Source of the DNA: Persicimonas caeni
GTDB taxonomy: Bacteria; Myxococcota_A; Bradymonadia; Bradymonadales; Bradymonadaceae
Length of the DNA: 64,000 nucleotides
Assembly: GCF_006517175.1 (NCBI RefSeq)
Contig: NZ_CP041186.1
Span: 6,041,074-6,105,073 of the forward strand
Direction of reading: 5' to 3'
The notes beneath the pieces are model-generated. The model was not told the DNA's origin. It saw nothing but the letters and a program-made list of their open reading frames with translations, and ran no database searches. Positions 40,074 to 49,267 of the stretch are shown here, piece by piece; position 1 is the first letter of the stretch, and every line of letters starts with the position of its first letter. A program made the position numbers and the translations under genes.

Positions 40074-42839
40074 ATGAGTAGTGACACAACCAAGACGGCG
40101 GCGAAGACGACGTTTTACGGTCGTCGACGCCAACTCGACGAGCTCGAGCAGGCCTTCGGCACGAGCCCGTTGGTCACCGTCGTCGGCCCTGGCGGGGTAG
40201 GGAAGACGCGGCTCGCCCGCGAGTTTGTCGCACGAGGCCGGATTGTCGAACGAGGCCAAGGCGAAGCGTGGTTTGTGGATCTGAGCGCCAAGCACACCGA
40301 AGACGAGGTGCTAGCGGCGTTGGCTGCCCGGGCACCCGGCGGTGGTGCCCACAGCGCCGACGCCGAGCAGTTGCGTCAGTGGCTCTCCCGGCTGCTCAAC
40401 GCTCGCCCGGGGCGGGCGGTCGTCTTCGACAACTGCGAGCAACTCGACGCCGATGCGGTGGCGCTCATCGCGCAATTCGTCGCCGTCGCGCCCGAGGTCA
40501 AGTGGCTGGCGACCTCGCGTCGGCCGCTGGAACTCGACGCAGAGACTGCCGTGGTACTCGAGCCGCTCGAGCACGACGCGGCCGTAGCTCTCTTTGTCGA
40601 TCGCGCTTACAAACTGCCGGCCGATCCACACGCTGACGCGACGCTAACGGCCACCATCGGGCGGCTCGTCGACCGGCTCGATCGTCTGCCCCTCGCCATC
40701 GAATTGGCCGCGGGGCGAACTCGCCTGTTGACCCCGCAGATGATCGAAGACCACCTCGACGAGCGCTTCGCCCTGTTGCGCGCCACCGGTGCAGACGACC
40801 GGCCCCAGCGCCACCGCGCGCTGGAGGCGACGCTGCAGTGGTCGTGGCACCACCTCGACGTCCGGGCGCGCGAGGTGTTGGCCGCCGCTTCGGTGTTTCC
40901 GGCTGCGTTGACTGCCGCTCAGCTTCGGCAAGTGCTCGAACTCGCCGACGCAGACGCATTGTGGCCCGTCGGGCTGCTCGAGGAGTTGCTCGACCTGGGG
41001 CTGATCTACGAGGCGAGCCGCGCCGATGGTGCGCCGGCGGTGCGTCTGTACGAAAGCGTTCGTCAGTTCGCCCGTCAGAAGCTCGAAGGCGGCGGTGAGC
41101 GCGACGCGGTTTATCAGCGCTACGTTATCAGCACGGTCACACAGGCCGAGGCGCTCATGGAGGCCGAGCTCGGACCCGAGGGAGCGCAGGCTCGCCAGGC
41201 GCTCCTGGCAATGCGCGCGGACTTGTGGCGTTGCGTCGAGCTCGGCCGCCAAGACCATCCGGAGCTGGCTGCTCGAGCCGCGCTGGTGCTTGCTTATTGG
41301 CTTCGCCGCGTCGGCCCGCGCTACCGCCTCGACAGCCTCCTCGAGGCGACCCGCCCGTTGGTCGAGCAGAGCGGCCGCGACGACCTGCGGCTTCGGCTGG
41401 TCGTCGAGGCAGCATGGCTGGAGTGGTTCGAGGGTCGGCTCGACGAGGCGACCGCGCTCCTGGAGAGCGCCTATCGCCAAGCGACCGCCTCCGGCATAGC
41501 ACGTCTGGCGGTGCGCATGGGGCGGCACCTGGTGGTCTTCTTCCGGATGCAGGGTGCGCTCGACAAGGCTGAGCAGGTCGCCGACGACACGGTGCGTTTG
41601 GCACGCACGCATAATGATCCGGTGGGCCAGGCGCTGTGTCTGTCGAATGCGATGGCCCTCTACAGTCGCATGGGTCAGCTCGAACGTGCTCGGAAGGCGG
41701 CCGAGGAGGCCCTCGAGCTGCTCGAGGCGCACTCACATCCGGCCTATCAGAGCTCCGCATTGACCGCGCTGGCGGCCACGCACCGGTTTCGGGAGCACTT
41801 TGCCGTCGCCAGAGACTACCTGGAGCGCTCGCTAGCCATTGCACGCCAGACCGGCAACCTCGAGTCGGAGGCGACGATGGCCGAGCATGTGGTCATTGTC
41901 AGCCTCGACTGCGGTGATTTCGGAAAGGCAGTCGCCGAGGCCGAGAGGGCTTGCGAGCTCAACGAGCAGTTCGGCAACCGAATGCGCAACGCCAGCGCTC
42001 TGGGCGCGTTGGCGACTGCGCACCACCTGGCCGGCAGGCTCGACGAGGCGCACAAGATCTTCGAGGAGGGGCTGCGCCTGGCCAAGCGGCGTCGTCACGA
42101 GTGGGATCGGGTCATCTTGCACGGCCATCTGGGTCTGCTGATGTGGGAAAACGATCGCCAGGCCGAGGCGACACAGCATCTCGAGCAGTGTTGCTCGCTG
42201 CTCGACGAGCACGGCGGTTTTGTACGCATGGAGGCGATGCTTCGACCGTGTCTGGCCGTCCTCACCGGGCGAGGCCAGAAGGCAGCCTTCGAGGCGGCGC
42301 GCGAGCGTCTCGAGCCGTTCCAATGTGACCACCTTCTGTTTCTCGACTTGCTCGAGCGACTCGATGCGGCTCGCTCATCGGGCCGGGTCGAGGCCCTGCA
42401 GCCCGAACTCGACGCTCTGCAAGGGCGCGCTCGCCAGGAACCGATGCTCGCCCAGCTTCGCCTTCTCGTTCGCGTCGCACAGGCAGTGGAGCGCCGCCTG
42501 CGTCACCCCGACGAGCTGCTCACCTTGCGAGTCGCCTCGCAATGCCGCGACGTCTGGTTGCCCGACGGCACCCACCTGGATCTGTCGCGGCGAAGCGCGG
42601 TGCGCCTCATTCTGTGTGCGCTGGTCCAAAGGCGTGTGAGCGCGCCGGGCGAGGGCCTGTCGACCTACGAGCTCATCGAGATCGGCTGGCCCGACCAACA
42701 CCTCGATGTCGATTCGGGTACCAACCGGCTCTACAACGCCATCCACGTGCTGCGCGACCTGGGGCTCAAAGACGCCCTGGTCAAGCACGACGACGGCTAT
42801 GTGCTCACAGAGCAGTGGCGCGTGAAGACCGACGGCTGA
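40074..42839 (+). CDS. STAND ATPase transcriptional regulator
   Basis: A 921-aa signalling regulator. The NB-ARC-like ATPase (about 12-330) has GPGGVGKTRLA (Walker A), AVVFDNCEQL (Walker B), WLATSRRPL (sensor 1) and RLPLAIELAAGRTRLL, the usual AfsR/LuxR-STAND wording. TPR-like helical repeats fill about 430-760 (for example MGQLERARKAAEEALELLEA and RLDEAHKIFEEGLRLAKRRR). The last 100 residues look like a winged helix: VWLPDGTHLDLSRRSAVRLI, then TNRLYNAIHVLRDLGL. This puts the DNA-binding domain at the C-terminus. It probably couples a bound ligand to transcription. ATG 40074 follows the conserved GCTGGGAG block also seen before the 43614 gene. Confidence 0.88.
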   Translation: MSSDTTKTAAKTTFYGRRRQLDELEQAFGTSPLVTVVGPGGVGKTRLAREFVARGRIVERGQGEAWFVDLSAKHTEDEVLAALAARAPGGGAHSADAEQLRQWLSRLLNARPGRAVVFDNCEQLDADAVALIAQFVAVAPEVKWLATSRRPLELDAETAVVLEPLEHDAAVALFVDRAYKLPADPHADATLTATIGRLVDRLDRLPLAIELAAGRTRLLTPQMIEDHLDERFALLRATGADDRPQRHRALEATLQWSWHHLDVRAREVLAAASVFPAALTAAQLRQVLELADADALWPVGLLEELLDLGLIYEASRADGAPAVRLYESVRQFARQKLEGGGERDAVYQRYVISTVTQAEALMEAELGPEGAQARQALLAMRADLWRCVELGRQDHPELAARAALVLAYWLRRVGPRYRLDSLLEATRPLVEQSGRDDLRLRLVVEAAWLEWFEGRLDEATALLESAYRQATASGIARLAVRMGRHLVVFFRMQGALDKAEQVADDTVRLARTHNDPVGQALCLSNAMALYSRMGQLERARKAAEEALELLEAHSHPAYQSSALTALAATHRFREHFAVARDYLERSLAIARQTGNLESEATMAEHVVIVSLDCGDFGKAVAEAERACELNEQFGNRMRNASALGALATAHHLAGRLDEAHKIFEEGLRLAKRRRHEWDRVILHGHLGLLMWENDRQAEATQHLEQCCSLLDEHGGFVRMEAMLRPCLAVLTGRGQKAAFEAARERLEPFQCDHLLFLDLLERLDAARSSGRVEALQPELDALQGRARQEPMLAQLRLLVRVAQAVERRLRHPDELLTLRVASQCRDVWLPDGTHLDLSRRSAVRLILCALVQRRVSAPGEGLSTYELIEIGWPDQHLDVDSGTNRLYNAIHVLRDLGLKDALVKHDDGYVLTEQWRVKTDG

Positions 42840-42855
42840 CTGCTCACCGAACCAA

Positions 42856-43362
42856 TCAGCCCTTCTTCATTCGCCACAAGAAGCCCGCGCCGCCCACACC
42901 AACGAGCAACACCAGCGCGCCGATCCACATAAACCCCTTCGTCGACGCGTCTTCGGCGCAGTCCGCGAGGGCCTCGTGGCGCGAGACGGCGCGCTGCTCG
43001 TACCGAGCGACTGCGTTGCTCAGCCGGATACGCTCCCGCTCCCATTTGGCGACGGCTTCTTTTCCTTCCGACCACGGCGCCTCCCCGTTCTCCTCTTCCC
43101 ACGCTTGTAGCTCGGCCAGCGCTTCTTTGGCCTCATCGTCGGTCTGCTCGAGCGTCTCGACAAAGGTCTTGCAGCTGTAGCGCTCCCAAGCTCCCAAGTC
43201 GTCGGTCATCGCGACGATCTTCTCGACCTTCTCGACGGTTTGTTGCTCCCTGGATTGGGCCTGCGCCGGCTGTGCCAGGGCAGACAACGCGATAAGAACG
43301 GCGCCTGCGGCGACCAGATAGCCGCGCGTAGAGCTGAGGTTAGAGCTATGTTCGGTGTGCAT
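42856..43362 (-). CDS. Exported protein with C-terminal membrane anchor
   Basis: A 168-aa protein from ATG 43362, chosen because AAGGAG lies 6 nt upstream. The N-terminus is a Sec signal peptide with likely cleavage after AQPAQA. The mature part is helical and charged, with two cysteines (SCKTF, DCAEDA) about 78 residues apart that could pair. A final hydrophobic segment (GFMWIGALVLLVGVGGAGFLW) ends in WRMKKG, a type I membrane anchor with a short basic cytoplasmic tail. No family is recognised. It converges on the STAND regulator gene, which ends 17 bp away. Confidence 0.8.
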   Translation of the reverse strand: MHTEHSSNLSSTRGYLVAAGAVLIALSALAQPAQAQSREQQTVEKVEKIVAMTDDLGAWERYSCKTFVETLEQTDDEAKEALAELQAWEEENGEAPWSEGKEAVAKWERERIRLSNAVARYEQRAVSRHEALADCAEDASTKGFMWIGALVLLVGVGGAGFLWRMKKG

Positions 43363-43453
43363 CGTCACTCCTTGCTGGTGGTTGGATGACTTCGCCCGTT
43401 CATCGGGCTGGATTGTGTCTGATGCACACCATCGAGCAGGGAGCGGACCGAGT

Positions 43454-43613
43454 CACCTTAGAATACCTTAGAATTGCCTCGGGTATGGGGCAACGAGCGG
43501 CCACTGGCACTGTTCTTGTAGGACAATGGGCTATAAATGCATCTGAATAAACCTCGACAGGGACGAGTCACAATCGTGAAGTGACAAATAAACCCGCGCT
43601 GGGAGTTGATTCG
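43454..43613 (+). promoter_or_regulatory. Conserved two-box leader before the SBBP lipoprotein
   Basis: Box A is CACCTTAGAATACCTTAGAA (43454-43473). Box B runs from TCTGAATAAACCTC (43542) through CGAGTCACAATCGTGAAGTGA (43564-43584) to GCGCTGGGAG (43596-43605). The distance from TCTG to ATG is 72 nt here and 74 nt before the STAND gene. Confidence 0.65.
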
Positions 43614-45215
43614 ATGTTTGCACACAAGACCGCCGCTCGATTCGCGCTCACCTTGCTCGTTGGCAGTAGTCTCGTCGGCTGCACGTTATCCGAGTATTCG
43701 CGCCCCAATCAGCCGGCGACGGCCCGGCAGCAGGCCTCGCAGGGAGACGTGGCTTCGGCACGTGCTCAATGCGTTGGCGGGCGTCGGACCGGCCCCAACG
43801 AGTCGGCGTCGAAGCGTTATCCGGGAGATGCGTGGACGATTGATGACATCCCCGTCGACTTCAACACGGGGAAGCCGACCGCCGAGTGGCCGCGGCAAAA
43901 ACAGGCCATCGATTCAGTGACCTATGGACCGGGGTTGCCCGGCGACGTCGCCCATTGTGGTGCTCATCCCCGCGGTGGCGACGTGACGTTGGCAGGTATC
44001 GTCGGGGACCCGATTTCGGGGCTCATCGATCGAAACGGAACGCTTGTCACCAATCACCGCACGGTTCACAGTCCCTTGGATATTCGCGGCGCGATTACGT
44101 GGTGGGGGGCCGACGGAGCGCAACGTCAGCTCGACTTTTCGGACATCAAGGGGATGTCGAACCTCGTCGAAGACCCCTCCACCGGCGACCTGATCGTAGG
44201 CATCACTCACTGGGTCGACAAAGACACCTCGAAGGGAACGATGCGACTGACGCGGATTTCATCCGACGGGAAGATCCTCGACGAAGATCTCTTCGATGAG
44301 ATTCGCAAGGCCAAGCCCTCGGGGTTTCGCTACGTCAGCCTGGCGTCGTTCGCGGTGAGTCAGAAGGGCGAGATTTACGTCGGCTTGACGCTGGTGCGCC
44401 GCCGTCGCGCCCACGAGAAGGGCGGCCGCCTCGACGTCGGTGAGATGATGCTCGCCAAGATCGACGCCGATGGCGACTTGCAGTGGACGGAGCGCATCAA
44501 AACGAAGTTCTTCAATCAGCAGAGCTATCATGCCGGTAACTCGACGATCTCGGCGATGGCCGTCAGTCCGAACGGAGATGTCATTGTCACGGCCTCGACG
44601 GCCAACCATATCGGCCGCCACCGAAACAAAGGCCACCTGGACGTCGTCGCGCTGAGGTACTCGCCCGACGGCAAGAAGAAATGGATGCGCGCGTGGGGAA
44701 GCCACGGCAGCGAGTATCCGGCGAAGGTCGCGGTCGACGAAAGTGGACATATCGCGATCGTCGGCAACACACGAGGGCCGCTGCACGGAAAGCACGCCAA
44801 GATCTTTCGGCCCAACGAAGACTCGTTCGTCACCCTGTTGGACCGTGGAGGCCAGGAGTTGTGGAGCCACCAGTTTGGCACCAAGTACAACGAGTTTGTC
44901 TCGTCGGTCGACTTCACCGAGCAGGGTTCACTGCTCGTGACCGGGTTTACCAAAGGGGACTTCCGCGAGCCGGACGCCTTCGACATCAACCGCTCTTTCG
45001 GACACCCCGAAGACATGTTCATCGCCCGATTCGACGCGGGCGGCCGCTTCGGCTGGGTCGACCAATTCGGCCGCTATCAGAAGGCCGAGAAGGCAAATGA
45101 GGCCGTGGTGCGCCCGGATGGGACCCTCCACATTCTCGGATCTGCGTACGGTAAGCTGAGCCGCGGTGGCTCCGTGCACGACTGGAATATGGTCGTGACC
45201 ACTTCGAAGCCCTGA
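43614..45215 (+). CDS. SBBP-type beta-propeller lipoprotein
   Basis: A 533-aa exported lipoprotein. ATG 43614 was chosen for the GGGAG site in the conserved leader; the frame is open to GTG 43581. The signal peptide ends SSLVGC. The mature protein is built of beta-propeller repeats of the SBBP kind: ISAMAVSPNGDVIVTAS, LRYSPDGKKKWMRAWGS, VDESGHIAIVGNTRG and FTEQGSLLVTGFTKGDF. Each holds a Trp/Asp-rich strand pair. Surface binding or a periplasmic scaffold is plausible. It shares its upstream regulatory leader with the STAND regulator gene, so that regulator may control it. Confidence 0.85.
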   Translation: MFAHKTAARFALTLLVGSSLVGCTLSEYSRPNQPATARQQASQGDVASARAQCVGGRRTGPNESASKRYPGDAWTIDDIPVDFNTGKPTAEWPRQKQAIDSVTYGPGLPGDVAHCGAHPRGGDVTLAGIVGDPISGLIDRNGTLVTNHRTVHSPLDIRGAITWWGADGAQRQLDFSDIKGMSNLVEDPSTGDLIVGITHWVDKDTSKGTMRLTRISSDGKILDEDLFDEIRKAKPSGFRYVSLASFAVSQKGEIYVGLTLVRRRRAHEKGGRLDVGEMMLAKIDADGDLQWTERIKTKFFNQQSYHAGNSTISAMAVSPNGDVIVTASTANHIGRHRNKGHLDVVALRYSPDGKKKWMRAWGSHGSEYPAKVAVDESGHIAIVGNTRGPLHGKHAKIFRPNEDSFVTLLDRGGQELWSHQFGTKYNEFVSSVDFTEQGSLLVTGFTKGDFREPDAFDINRSFGHPEDMFIARFDAGGRFGWVDQFGRYQKAEKANEAVVRPDGTLHILGSAYGKLSRGGSVHDWNMVVTTSKP

Positions 45216-45225
45216 GTGCAGACAT

Positions 45226-45391
45226 CGAAAGCGCGCGATTTTTTCGGTGCGGGGGCATCTTGCCCTCGTGAGCGAGAGCTGGAGGCACTCGCACCGAAAG
45301 CGCGCGATTTGTTCGGTGCGGGGGCATCTTGCCCTCGTGAGCGAGAGCTGGAAGCACTCGCACCGAAAGCGCGCGATTTGTTCGGTGCGAC
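45226..45391. repeat. Second array of the 69-bp palindromic repeat
   Basis: About two and a half units of the same repeat as at 34810, with GTGAGCGAGAGCTGG spaced 69 bp apart and GGGGGCATCTTGCCCTCG in each unit. It starts right after the stop of the SBBP lipoprotein gene. Confidence 0.9.
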
Positions 45392-45507
45392 CGACGCGAA
45401 GACGAGCAGGCCGACCAGCGGATAGACGTGCTCATCGCCTGCCCTTACTATCTCGTCGACAGCCGAGTTCAGTCACACCGTGTCCCGATTCTTAGGCAGC
45501 CGGCCTC

Positions 45508-46359
45508 ATGGGCGTCCATCAGACATCGACCGCGCCACGCCGCACCCGCCTCGTCAGCCACGCACGGCGCGCGATGGTGTTCGGGCTGGGCAAGTTGCTC
45601 GTCGGCGTCGCCCTGATGGCAGCGGCGTTCCACCTCGTCGAAGTACGCCGTAACGGGCCGTTGCCCCCGGTCTACAATATCGGCTTTTTGGCGGTCGGCA
45701 TGCTCGGGTTCTTCGTCGGCGTGTTCACATCGTTTGCGGACCTGAAGAGCGCCCTGCAGTGGCTGCGCGCCGCGCGGCGGTCGGCGGATGACCTCGGGCC
45801 GCACGCCTTCTCGCACACCCTCGACGACGAGCACAGACTCCACGTGCTCACGCCCGCCGACGCGGACGCCTTCTTCGACCTCATCACCCACAACCACGAC
45901 TTTCTGGCCGACTGGCTCACCCCCGAGACGCTCGTCGAAAGTCGCGCGGACGCCGTCGACCGGCTGCACGAACTCGACGAGGCGCGTCGCGCCGGCCTCG
46001 TCGTCCCCGTGGGCATCCGCAAGGCCGGCGAGCTCGTCGGCGTCGTCGGCCTCGGCCCCATCGACTCAAAGCGCCGAAGCGCCCAGATCTACTACTGGAT
46101 CGACCAGACCAGCCAGGGCCGCGGGCTCGTCACCCGCAGTTGCTCGGCGTTGCTCGACTACGCATTCGAGGAGCTTCGGCTCCGACGCGTGGTGATTCGC
46201 TGCGAGCCTCGCAATACCCGAAGCTGCGCGGTCGCCGAGCGACTCGGCTTCGTGCTCGAGGGGACGCTTCGGCAATGCGAGCGCAGGGGCGAAGAACTCA
46301 TCGACCTGCGCATCTACGCGATGCTGCGCGACGAGTATGCCGGCGCGCACGGTGACTGA
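45508..46359 (+). CDS. Membrane-tethered GNAT acetyltransferase (RimJ/RimL-like)
   Basis: A 283-aa protein. Residues about 23-43 (MVFGLGKLLVGVALMAAAFH) and 55-77 (YNIGFLAVGMLGFFVGVFTS) are two membrane segments, an unusual addition. The C-terminal 180 residues are a GNAT domain of the RimJ/RimL type: LHVLTPADADAFFDLI, then GLGPIDSKRRSAQIYYWI, QTSQGRGLVTRS (acetyl-CoA loop) and RCEPRNTRSCAVAERLGFVLEG. It would acetylate an N-terminus or amine near the membrane. ATG 45508 has a weak ribosome site; ATG 45574 is an alternative that keeps both helices. Confidence 0.85.
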   Translation: MGVHQTSTAPRRTRLVSHARRAMVFGLGKLLVGVALMAAAFHLVEVRRNGPLPPVYNIGFLAVGMLGFFVGVFTSFADLKSALQWLRAARRSADDLGPHAFSHTLDDEHRLHVLTPADADAFFDLITHNHDFLADWLTPETLVESRADAVDRLHELDEARRAGLVVPVGIRKAGELVGVVGLGPIDSKRRSAQIYYWIDQTSQGRGLVTRSCSALLDYAFEELRLRRVVIRCEPRNTRSCAVAERLGFVLEGTLRQCERRGEELIDLRIYAMLRDEYAGAHGD

Positions 46360-46420
46360 TATGATTTGGACGCTCAGCGCTCCGGCTCCTGCGAGCTTCC
46401 TCATTGAATGGACTTGTTAA

Positions 46421-47371
46421 ATGGATTTGCTACGCCAACCCGTCCTCGACCGCCTGCGCGACGCCAAGTCCGTGCTTATCGCAGGCGCCGGAGGCGGCTT
46501 CGATTTGTTCAGCGGCCTTCCGATCTACTTTGCCCTGCGCGAGGCCGGCAAGACGGTCCACTTGGCCAACTTGAGCTTCTCGGCGCTGGCCAAGTCCGAC
46601 GCTGTCGCGCACGACTGGGGCGTCTACGAGGTCGACGCCCGCACGCAGGGCAACCCCGACTATTTTCCGGAGCGCTATCTGGCCCAGTGGCTCGAGGCCC
46701 ATGACGATCCCACGCCGGTGTTCTGCATCGAGCGCCGCGGCTATGAGGCGGTCAAGAAGGCCTACGAGCTGCTCGCCGCGACCTTGGAGTTCGACACGCT
46801 GGTGCTCGTCGACGGAGGGACCGACAGCCTTATGCGCGGTGACGAAGCCGGCCTGGGCACGCCCGCCGAAGACGTGATGAGCCTGCTCGCCGGCGCGCGC
46901 CTCGAACTCGACGACGCATTGCTGATCTGCTTGGGCTTCGGCATCGACCACTATCACGGCGTCTGTCACGCCCAATTCCTCGAGGCGGTCGCCGAGCTCA
47001 CACGAACGGGCGGCTACCTGGGCGCCTTCGCACTCACTCAGCAGATGCCCGCCGTGAAGCGCTACATGGAGGCGACCGATTGGGTGCAGGGGCAGACGCC
47101 CGGGCGCGAGAGCATCGTCAGCGCCTCGATCATCGACGCGCTCGAAGGGCACTACGGCGACCACCATCGCCTCGAGCGCACCCGGGGCAGCCGGCTGTGG
47201 ATTAACCCGCTGATGACCCTATACTGGTGCTTCGAACTCGACGCGGTCGCCTCGCGCATCCTGTACGCCGACTGGCTGGAGAACACGTGGGAGTTCGGCG
47301 AGGTGCTTCGGCGCATCGAGGCCTTTCGCAAGACAGTCGACGTTCGTGGTTGGGATGATATCCCGATATGA
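46421..47371 (+). CDS. DUF1152 domain protein
   Basis: A 316-aa cytoplasmic protein with the DUF1152 opening VLIAGAGGGFDLFSGLPIYF, which resembles a glycine-rich nucleotide-binding loop, then LVLVDGGTDSLMRGDE, and a LGFGIDHYHGVCHAQF segment. A C-terminal WINPLMTLYWCFELDAVASR block follows. The family has no proven reaction; a nucleotide- or sugar-binding Rossmann-like fold is plausible. It follows the GNAT gene by 62 bp on the same strand. Confidence 0.85.
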   Translation: MDLLRQPVLDRLRDAKSVLIAGAGGGFDLFSGLPIYFALREAGKTVHLANLSFSALAKSDAVAHDWGVYEVDARTQGNPDYFPERYLAQWLEAHDDPTPVFCIERRGYEAVKKAYELLAATLEFDTLVLVDGGTDSLMRGDEAGLGTPAEDVMSLLAGARLELDDALLICLGFGIDHYHGVCHAQFLEAVAELTRTGGYLGAFALTQQMPAVKRYMEATDWVQGQTPGRESIVSASIIDALEGHYGDHHRLERTRGSRLWINPLMTLYWCFELDAVASRILYADWLENTWEFGEVLRRIEAFRKTVDVRGWDDIPI

Positions 47372-47558
47372 TGAGCTGGCGAGGCGCCTTTGGAATCGCG
47401 TCGCCTCCGCCCGACAAGGGGGGCGCAGTCGACCGCCACAATGGATGCATGTCCTTGTAGATTACCAATCGGGTGAATTGTCTCGCGTGTTTGAATGCTC
47501 GCGAGTTTGTCGCGTCGACTCTCGTAGCCGATTGCTACCGGGACACACCGAGGCTGTC

Positions 47559-47927
47559 ATGAATTCGCTGCTGTCAAAAGATATCGTCGCCGGCGCCTTC
47601 TGTACATTGGTGCTCGCCGAGACGGTGAACTGGATTTGTTGGTTTGTGCACTTGCTCGACCTTCACCTGCAGCCGGGGACGCCGGCGAACTTCTTGCCGT
47701 TCCTCATTCCGCTGGCCTGGCCGCTGCTTCCGCTGTTGATGCCCGGGCCCTTGCTGGCGGTGGTCGTTCCTTGCGCCGTGGTCGTCGCGCTCCTCTTTCG
47801 GTACACCGACTTTCCAGGCCCGTTGCCGCGGCGACGAAAGTTGGCGGTCTATGCGGCCATCGGCTTCGCCGTGGTGTACGCGGCGAGCTTTCCTCTCTTT
47901 TGGGTTTGGAATCTGGGCGGGGGATAA
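47559..47927 (+). CDS. Small membrane protein with 3-4 TM segments
   Basis: A 122-aa protein from ATG 47559 (GAGG upstream); the longer open frame to 47346 lacks a ribosome site and overlaps the DUF1152 gene. Hydrophobic segments lie at about 8-30 (AGAFCTLVLAETVNWICWFV), 42-60, 60-76 and 94-116. No motif identifies a family. It ends just before a repeat-rich gene-free region. Confidence 0.65.
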   Translation: MNSLLSKDIVAGAFCTLVLAETVNWICWFVHLLDLHLQPGTPANFLPFLIPLAWPLLPLLMPGPLLAVVVPCAVVVALLFRYTDFPGPLPRRRKLAVYAAIGFAVVYAASFPLFWVWNLGGG

Positions 47928-48040
47928 GTGCGAAATCGACACGGAGCAGCCTCAGGAGTTGCTCGACCGAGCAGTCAGCGAAGAGACGGGGGCGTTCCAC
48001 GACCTCGGACAAGGTCGTGGACGCGCCCCGGCTCCCTCGC

Positions 48041-48156
48041 AGCCGCTCCGGACGGCGGGTAAGCCGCCCCCGTACGCCGCGTAGCCGCCCCGGACGGCGC
48101 GTAACCGCCCCGGACGGCGCGTAGCCGCCCCGGACGGCTCGTAGCCGCCCCGGCTC
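48041..48156. repeat. 20-bp tandem repeat, about six copies
   Basis: GTAGCCGCCCCGGACGGCGC repeats at 48081, 48101, 48121 and 48141 with few changes; two diverged copies precede it. The 20-bp period breaks the reading frame, so it is not a coding repeat. Each unit has a CCG...CGG stem potential. Confidence 0.9.
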
Positions 48157-48533
48157 GCTCGGAACAGCCGTTAGACTGTCGGTACGCCCTCGACGGGCTT
48201 GTCGGAAACTGCCCTGACGTGCGTGGAACGCGTTCCATGCCCCTGCTGGGCACTTCCACGAGGTGCGGGGCGGCTTCCAGCGAGCCCATGTGGGTTTCCC
48301 AAGACCGCCGACTGCTCGACGTCGCAACCAGAAGACGGCGCGAGCCTTCGAGCCCTAATCTGGTAAGGCGAAGGCTCGTGTCTTGCGAGACGTCCGGGAT
48401 GTCGCACGGCGATCGAGGGCTTACGAGGGCGTCGGCGGCCTCGCGAGAAACCCTGCTCGGTCGCAAACACGCCATATCCTCGTATTAGAGAATTACGGCT
48501 CCTGCACCCCGTTGCGGCCCGATTTTCAAGAAA

Positions 48534-48577
48534 GTACGCAACATTTTTTCCAATTTGCCGAAAACAGTAGTGAGGGG
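48534..48577 (+). promoter_or_regulatory. Promoter-like motif copy 3
   Basis: TACGCAAC (48534-48541), 14 nt, TGCCGAAAAC (48556-48565), then AGTAGTGAGGGG. The preceding GAAAG matches copy 2. No clear protein gene begins downstream, so it may drive a small RNA, a short ORF (ATG 48580, 27 codons) or a decayed gene. Confidence 0.55.
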
Positions 48578-49267
48578 TGGATGTATCGTGGCCACGAATT
48601 TCCCCACACATTTGAAACGGGCGGGTGGGTCGTCGTCAGCTTTGACTCACCACCCGGCGGCTGAGCCGGTGGGCTCGGACTGCGGCGGAACGGTTTCCCG
48701 ATCCGCAAAACAGAGCCTTCGTGGCGAGCGTATCTTCGAGGAGAAGTTGGACCGTACCTCTTCGACGCGCTCGGCGGAGGCCGAGCCGGTAGCTTCGTCC
48801 TTGCGACGGAGCGCAGTTACCGGATTTGCCCGGTGCGGGCTTGTTGATGCGTCGAAGTTCGTCGGTGGCGTGCAGATGGGCCTGTGCCATGTGGAGTGCC
48901 GCAGCGACGTCGTTGTAATTCGTGGGTCGTGGCGTCGGGGTGGGCGCGTCGCAGTGAGGCGTGACCTATCCGAGGTGGCTTCAAAACGGGACGGGCTTTG
49001 CCCGTTGACCGGTCAATATCACAAGCAAATCCGCAGCGCCCATGCCGGCGAAATCTGTCGGTAGACGCACCGGTATGCTGTCGCGACAGTGATGGGGGCC
49101 TGCTTAGCTGCACAGGCTGATTCACCGGTCGGGATAAACCCGCCGGGGTCTCAGGCGATTGGCGCGAGCGCCCCCTTTGCTACCTTCGCGCCCTTAGCGA
49201 CCTTTGCGGCTTCCACGACCTTTGCGGTTTCCAGTGGATGCAGAGCGCTTTAGCTGAACCTGCCGAG

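Larger units (their letters stand above)
47928..49267. other. Repeat-rich region without a convincing gene
   Basis: It contains the 20-bp tandem repeat, palindromes such as GTGGAACGCGTTCCA (near 48224), a GAGCCTTCG/CGAAGGCTC inverted repeat (48338-48383) and one copy of the TACGCAAC/TGCCGAAAAC motif. Open frames exist on both strands. The best is a plus-strand frame ending at 49064 that opens inside the motif, and one at 48636-48890 minus. Their composition does not look like conserved proteins. Decayed genes or a noncoding RNA locus are both possible. Confidence 0.5.

Noticed and set aside
47704-48475. Arg/Gly/Pro-rich frames in the 20-bp repeat region
   Set aside because: The 20-bp period shifts frame every unit and the frames have no start signals or conserved features.
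48555-49064. A 169-codon plus-strand frame in the gene-poor region
   Set aside because: It would begin with TTG inside the promoter-like motif. The composition is patchy and there is a competing minus-strand frame. It could be a decayed gene but is not supported.
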